Shown piece by piece: positions 60,019 to 64,000 of a DNA stretch of 64,000 nucleotides. A program made the translations under genes and the position numbers. The stretch comes from Bradyrhizobium niftali. Its GTDB lineage: Bacteria > Pseudomonadota > Alphaproteobacteria > Rhizobiales > Xanthobacteraceae. The stretch is taken from the NCBI RefSeq assembly GCF_004571025.1, contig NZ_SPQT01000025.1, positions 62,001 to 126,000 on the forward strand. The letters are read 5' to 3'. The first letter of the stretch is position 1, and each line of letters opens with the position of its first letter. The notes under the pieces are model-generated. The model was not told the origin of the DNA. It made no database searches and was given only the letters and a program-made list of their open reading frames with translations.

Positions 60019-60111
60019 TTAAATCCCCCTAAGTCCCAGTCTCGATGATGTCTGAAAGGCGAACGCCGCGGGACGCCGATGATGAGCATCCTGCGGCTGT
60101 CTTGATAGCGA

Positions 60112-61767
60112 TCAGAATATCTTGACCGCGCTCTCCAGCGTCTTCCAGACACCCCAGAGCAGGGGAATGCCGACGAAGGCCCAGAACAGCGCCGCCTTGG
60201 CGTCAAGCCCGCCGAACCCGATGCCGTAGGAGCCGTGCGGCCCCGCCGCGGCGGCGCTGGCGCTCGCTGCCTGCAACTTGGCGACATCGGCATCCTTCAT
60301 GTGCCACTTCGAATCGACCGGCTTGATCAGATAGTTGCAGATCAGGCCCGCGATCAGCATCGCGCACAGGATGTACATGGTGGTGTTATAGAGCTGGTCG
60401 CGCGGCACGCCGGCCGCGAGCTGGAACTCGCGGATGTAGTTGACCACGACGGGGCCGATGATGCCCGCGGTGGACCATGCCGTCAGCAGCCGGCCGTGGA
60501 TGGCGCCGACGAACTGCGTGCCGAACATGTCGGCGAGATAGGCCGGCACGGTCGCGAAGCCGCCGCCATACATCGACAGGATGATGCCGAAGCCGAGCAC
60601 GAACAGCAGCTTCGAGCCCATCGCCGCAAAGGTCGGCGCCAGCGCATAGAGCACGATGCCGAGGATGAAGAAGGTGTAGTAGGTGTTCTTGCGTCCGATC
60701 TTGTCCGACAGCGACGCCCAGAAGAAGCGGCCGCCGATGTTGAACAGCGACAGCAATCCGGCAAAGCCCGCGGCGATCGCTGCGATCTGCGCCTTCTGCC
60801 CGGCATCGAGCGCGTTGAAGCCGACGTCCGGCAGGCCGATCAGCTTGCCGGCGAAGATCTCCTGAAGCATGGGCGAGGCCATGCCGATCACGCCGATGCC
60901 GGCCGACACGTTCAGGCAGAGCACCCACCAGATCAGCCAGAACTGCGGCGTCTTGTGTGCGTCGTTGAGATGAACGTTGTTCTTCGAGATCATCGCGTTG
61001 GCCTTGGACGGCGGGGTCCAGCCTTCCGGCTGCCAGCCGGGCGGCGGCAAGCGATAGCGGAACGCGCCGATCATCATGAACACGAAGTAGATGACGCCCA
61101 TCGCAACGAAGGTCTCCCAGACGCCGACCGACGTCGGACTCTTGAAGTAGTTCATCAGGAGGTTCGCCAGCGGCGCGCCGATCATGGCGCCGCCGCCGAA
61201 GCCCATGATGGCCATGCCGGTCGCCATGCCGCGGCGGTCCGGAAACCACTTCACCAGCGTCGACACCGGCGAGATATAGCCAAGGCCAAGACCGATGCCC
61301 CCGATCACGCCCGAGCCCAGCCACAACAGCCAGAGCTGATGGGTGTAGACCCCGATCGCACCGAGGAAGAGGCCGCCGCACCAGCAGAGCGCCGAGACGA
61401 AGCCGGCCTTGCGCGGTCCCACGCGTTCCAGCCAGCCGCCCCAGACTGCAGCCGCGATACCGAGCAACACGAAGAACAGGGTGTACATCCATCCCATGCT
61501 GGCGACCTTCCAGTCGCAGCTGGTCGTGAACAGTTCCTGGAACAGCGAAATATCCCCGCAGACCTTTGGCGCGGTCAGCCCGATCGCGCGTGAGAGCGGC
61601 AACCAGAACACCGAGAAGCCGTAGGCCATGCCGATGCACAAATGGATGCACAGCGCCGCAGGCGGCACCAGCCAGCGATTGAAGCCGGCGGTCGCGATCG
61701 TCCGCTCACGATCAAGAAAGCCGGCGCCAGCGCCTGAAATCGTTCCAGCGCTCTCAATAGTCGACAT
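60112..61767 (-). CDS. OFA-family major facilitator (oxalate/formate antiporter type)
   Basis: The product has 551 residues with about 12 membrane helices. Features are an N-terminal CIHLCIGMAYGFSVFWLPLS helix, PRKAGFVSALCWCGGLFLGA, KWFPDRRGMATGMAIMGFGG and a SLSDKIGRKNTYY loop. An extra periplasmic or cytoplasmic stretch (about 240-275) and a C-terminal tail with an extra helix are seen. The OxlT-like family moves oxalate/formate or other carboxylates. Proximity to formate dehydrogenase makes formate or oxalate the likely substrate. Confidence 0.85.
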   Translation of the reverse strand: MSTIESAGTISGAGAGFLDRERTIATAGFNRWLVPPAALCIHLCIGMAYGFSVFWLPLSRAIGLTAPKVCGDISLFQELFTTSCDWKVASMGWMYTLFFVLLGIAAAVWGGWLERVGPRKAGFVSALCWCGGLFLGAIGVYTHQLWLLWLGSGVIGGIGLGLGYISPVSTLVKWFPDRRGMATGMAIMGFGGGAMIGAPLANLLMNYFKSPTSVGVWETFVAMGVIYFVFMMIGAFRYRLPPPGWQPEGWTPPSKANAMISKNNVHLNDAHKTPQFWLIWWVLCLNVSAGIGVIGMASPMLQEIFAGKLIGLPDVGFNALDAGQKAQIAAIAAGFAGLLSLFNIGGRFFWASLSDKIGRKNTYYTFFILGIVLYALAPTFAAMGSKLLFVLGFGIILSMYGGGFATVPAYLADMFGTQFVGAIHGRLLTAWSTAGIIGPVVVNYIREFQLAAGVPRDQLYNTTMYILCAMLIAGLICNYLIKPVDSKWHMKDADVAKLQAASASAAAAGPHGSYGIGFGGLDAKAALFWAFVGIPLLWGVWKTLESAVKIF

Positions 61768-62086
61768 ACAGTCCTCCCCTAAGCCGCCCTTCTGAGCAGC
61801 CTGCCGCTAAGATCCTGATCCTCAGCCATTCACGGTGCAGCCAGCTGTCCCCGCTGCCCCGCATCATCATCCGGCGCGCGCCAGGACCGGTCACGCACCT
61901 CCGAAAAATAAACCCCGCGAGCGGGGGCTCTATGCCCGACACGACGTGCAGGCTTCGTGTTTGGCCCGTTGATCCGCGTATCGCAGACAACACTCAACCT
62001 CCGCGCCCGCACGGAGAAAGTCGATTTGGGCAGAAGCCATGATCGATGTCGATAGACAAAAGGTCGGTATCAACGCGGTAACGCGC
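61768..62086. other. 319-bp intergenic region with a terminator
   Basis: Both strands were read and no convincing gene was found. It holds the terminator at 61904-61926 and must also contain the promoter of the OFA transporter. Confidence 0.5.
61904..61926 (-). terminator. Rho-independent terminator of the moeA-tusA transcription unit
   Basis: On the minus strand a CCCCG/CGGGG stem with a 4-base loop is followed directly by TTTATTTTT, the classical terminator form. It lies about 160 bases beyond the tusA stop. Confidence 0.7.
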
Positions 62087-62350
62087 TCACGAACGCAGCG
62101 CACCATTGGCGTTGCTTATCGGACCATTTGTTTTTTCTATCAAGAACACGATGCGCGCGTCGTTGCGCTCGGTGATCTCCACCGTGTCGCCGGTCTCGCG
62201 AATCAGGTTCGGAATGTCAATCACCGACAGGGGATCGGTGCAGTACACCTCGAGCTGATCGCCCGGCTGCAACGGTTTGAGCGCCTTGCGTGTCTTCAGG
62301 GCGGGCAGCGGGCATTTCAGCCCGGTGAGATCGAGCGTGGTTCTGGTCAT
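62087..62350 (-). CDS. tusA: TusA-family sulfur carrier
   Basis: The product has 87 residues. The N-terminal CPxP motif is LKCPLPALKTRKAL with the sulfur-accepting Cys13, followed by the small alpha/beta fold (LEVYCTDPLSVIDIPNLIRE). TusA proteins relay persulfide for tRNA thiolation, molybdenum cofactor enzymes and other targets. It is 44 bases downstream of moeA, so a link to Mo-enzyme sulfuration is plausible. A longer frame to 62800 is rejected because it overlaps moeA. Confidence 0.9.
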   Translation of the reverse strand: MTRTTLDLTGLKCPLPALKTRKALKPLQPGDQLEVYCTDPLSVIDIPNLIRETGDTVEITERNDARIVFLIEKTNGPISNANGALRS

Positions 62351-62394
62351 GGGCGCAACATGGCGGTGCCGGTCCCTGCCGTCAACGCAACCGG

Positions 62395-63651
62395 TCAGAG
62401 CAGATCGGCATAGGGCAGGAAACCCACGCCCTGTCCTGGCTCGACACGCGTGATGTCCTCGCCGAGTTCGACGAGGCCGTCGGTCTCGACCAGCGACGAC
62501 AACAGGCCGGCGCCTTCGCGCGGGAACTTGATGGCCTCCAGCGCGCCGTCTTCTCCGCGCCGCAGCGAGGCGCGGACATATTCGCGGCGGCCGATCTTCT
62601 TCTTGTAGGCGAACGCCGCGCGCACCGGGATCGGCAACAGCGGTTCCGGCAAACCACCCATCAGCGCCAGCGCCGTCGGCCGCACCACATGGACGAAGGT
62701 GACGAAACTCGCGACGGGATTGCCGGGCAGGCCGATCAGCGGCGTGCCGCCGATGATGCCCATCGCCACCGGACGGCCCGGCTTGATCGCCATCCGCCAC
62801 AGCACCAGCGAGCCGATGCTCTCGACCGCCGCCTTGACGTGATCCTCCTCGCCGGTCGAGACGCCGCCGGTGGTGAGGATCAGGTCGTGGCTGCCTGCAA
62901 CCTGCTTCAAGCCATCGGCAAGCGAGGTCCGCTCGTCACGCAGGATGCCGAGGTCGCTGACCTCGCAGCCGAGCCGGCGCAGCATCGCCATCAGCATGAA
63001 GCGGTTGGAGTCGAACAGCTGCGAGGCCGCGCGCGGCTCGCCCGGCGACGCAAGCTCGTCGCCGGTCGAGAACACCGCAACGCGGATGCGCCTGACGACG
63101 TCGAGCCTGATAAGGCCGAACGCCGCGGCAAGCGCGACATGCTGTGGCCGCAGCCGCTGGCCGGCGCGCAGCGCGACGTGCCCTTCGGGGATGTCCTCGC
63201 CGGCAGGGCGGACATTGGCGCCTGGCTTCAGCCCCGGCGGCAGCACGACCTTGCCGGTATCATCGATGCGGACATCTTCCTGCATGAAGACGGTCCCGGC
63301 ATCCGGCGGCATCGGCGCGCCGGTAAAGATGCGCGCGGTGTGGCCGGGCCTGATCGGCGCCTGAACAAGGCCGCCGGCCTGGATGCGGCCATCGAGCGGG
63401 AACGCCCGTTCCGCACCGTCCGGAAGATCGGCATTGCGCACGGCATAGCCGTCGACGGCGGAATTGGTGAAGGGCGGCAGCGGCAGGGGCGCGGCGATGT
63501 CTCGGGCCAGCACGCGCCCGTCCGCGTCGACCAGCGCCACGGCTTCGAGATCGGCGATCGCGTTGACTCGCGTCGTGATCAGGCCAACGGCCTCGTCGAC
63601 CGACATCATCGGTCCGCCAAAGGCAAAGCAATCGTCAGACAGTTGCGCCAT
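62395..63651 (-). CDS. moeA: Molybdopterin molybdenumtransferase MoeA
   Basis: The product has 418 residues. Substrate and metal residues lie in PPFTNSAVDGYAVR, FTGAPMPPDAGTVFMQED, the RIRVAVFSTGDEL segment, TTGGVSTGEEDHVK and GLPGNPVASF. It inserts molybdate into adenylylated molybdopterin. It is nine bases after mobB. Together with the neighbour it supplies the Mo-bis-MGD cofactor that the formate dehydrogenase needs. Confidence 0.95.
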   Translation of the reverse strand: MAQLSDDCFAFGGPMMSVDEAVGLITTRVNAIADLEAVALVDADGRVLARDIAAPLPLPPFTNSAVDGYAVRNADLPDGAERAFPLDGRIQAGGLVQAPIRPGHTARIFTGAPMPPDAGTVFMQEDVRIDDTGKVVLPPGLKPGANVRPAGEDIPEGHVALRAGQRLRPQHVALAAAFGLIRLDVVRRIRVAVFSTGDELASPGEPRAASQLFDSNRFMLMAMLRRLGCEVSDLGILRDERTSLADGLKQVAGSHDLILTTGGVSTGEEDHVKAAVESIGSLVLWRMAIKPGRPVAMGIIGGTPLIGLPGNPVASFVTFVHVVRPTALALMGGLPEPLLPIPVRAAFAYKKKIGRREYVRASLRRGEDGALEAIKFPREGAGLLSSLVETDGLVELGEDITRVEPGQGVGFLPYADLL

Positions 63652-63660
63652 GGTGCCTCG

Positions 63661-64000
63661 TCAGCGCATCGCAACGCTTTTCGCGACCGCTTCCTCGACC
63701 GGCATCGCCGCACGCAACAGCAACGCCGCCGCGGCCGGGATATCGTCGAGATGGACGGTCGGCAGCCGGGTGTCAATCGGGGCATCGGTCGCGATTCCGG
63801 CAATTCCGGGATCGTCGGGAAACAGCAACGGCTTGCCGTTGCCGGCACGATAGACCTCGATCTTGCGGTGCGGCTCCCGCTTGAAACCCTCGACCACGAC
63901 GAGATCGACCGCAGACAGCTTGCTCAGGAGTTCCGGCAGCCGCGGCTCCGCCGCCCCGCGCAGTTCGTGCATCAGAGCCCAGCGGCTTGACGAGGCAACC
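63661..64000 (-). CDS. mobB: MobB, molybdopterin-guanine dinucleotide biosynthesis adaptor (partial)
   Basis: The 3' end is present (stop 63661-63663); the 5' end lies beyond the window. SAVDLVVVEGFKREPHRKIE and VYRAGNGKPLLFPDDP are typical of the C-terminal half of MobB. The expected N-terminal P-loop is not in view. MobB assists MobA in adding GMP to the cofactor. It is first of the mobB-moeA-tusA run. Confidence 0.85.
   Translation of the reverse strand, partial: VASSSRWALMHELRGAAEPRLPELLSKLSAVDLVVVEGFKREPHRKIEVYRAGNGKPLLFPDDPGIAGIATDAPIDTRLPTVHLDDIPAAAALLLRAAMPVEEAVAKSVAMR

Overview
The window looks like chromosome from an alphaproteobacterium of the Bradyrhizobium / Nitrobacteraceae type. 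The basis is gene content and style: G+C-rich coding in most of the window, a 4-hydroxybenzoate/protocatechuate module (pobA, pcaHG), a fused NuoE-NuoF formate dehydrogenase subunit, a DUF3551 protein, and many short secreted or single-span proteins typical of that group. This is an inference from remembered families; no search was run. No rRNA, tRNA or CRISPR array was seen.

Region 1 (1-19.3 kb) is accessory and is the most unusual part. Two related gene arrays lie side by side, separated by one exopolysaccharide sugar transferase (11935-13359) and a small membrane protein. Array A (1-11.56 kb) and array B (14.13-19.19 kb) carry the same anchor genes in the same order and orientation: metallophosphoesterase (+), 140/145-aa protein (-), 91/102-aa protein (-), 51-aa membrane protein (-), rfbB remnant (+), a conserved non-coding block with a 15-bp RNA stem, a 57-aa Myb-like protein (+), a VanZ-like protein (+), a 94-aa protein (-) and a GrlR-like protein (-). 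Between the anchors the two arrays differ completely. Array A looks lower in G+C, is twice as long, and holds inserted small genes plus decaying genes (rfbA, rfbB, a transglutaminase-like cysteine proteinase, a truncated GrlR copy). Array B keeps only a fragment of rfbB and has no rfbA. Several genes shorter than 60 codons were found here by reading the strands directly.

Region 2 (19.3-35 kb) is signalling. One tightly coupled minus-strand chemotaxis operon runs STAS, CheY, CheA, CheW, MCP, CheW, MCP, CheR, CheB and a soluble MCP-like protein, with TAATG, ATGA and TGATG overlaps at its head. Divergent to it are an REC-HD-GYP protein, then an exported protein followed by a CHASE2-adenylate cyclase.

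Region 3 (35-44.5 kb) is aromatic catabolism and regulators. pobA has a divergent AraC regulator, followed by an NYN-domain protein, pcaHG with a divergent LysR regulator, pncB, a membrane GGDEF protein, and a TetR repressor with two identical operators that also face an 88-aa gene.

Region 4 (44.8-64 kb) is metabolism: a three-domain lysophospholipid transporter/acyltransferase/acyl-ligase; a lipase-like hydrolase; a tricarballylate-type tcuA-esterase-tcuB operon with a divergent GntR regulator and a perfect palindromic operator; a HupE/UreJ-type membrane protein; a YbaK deacylase; a 24-bp inverted-repeat element; a two-gene formate dehydrogenase operon behind a 10-bp perfect dyad; an OFA-family (oxalate/formate type) transporter; and a tusA-moeA-mobB molybdenum-cofactor cluster that would help build the formate dehydrogenase active site.
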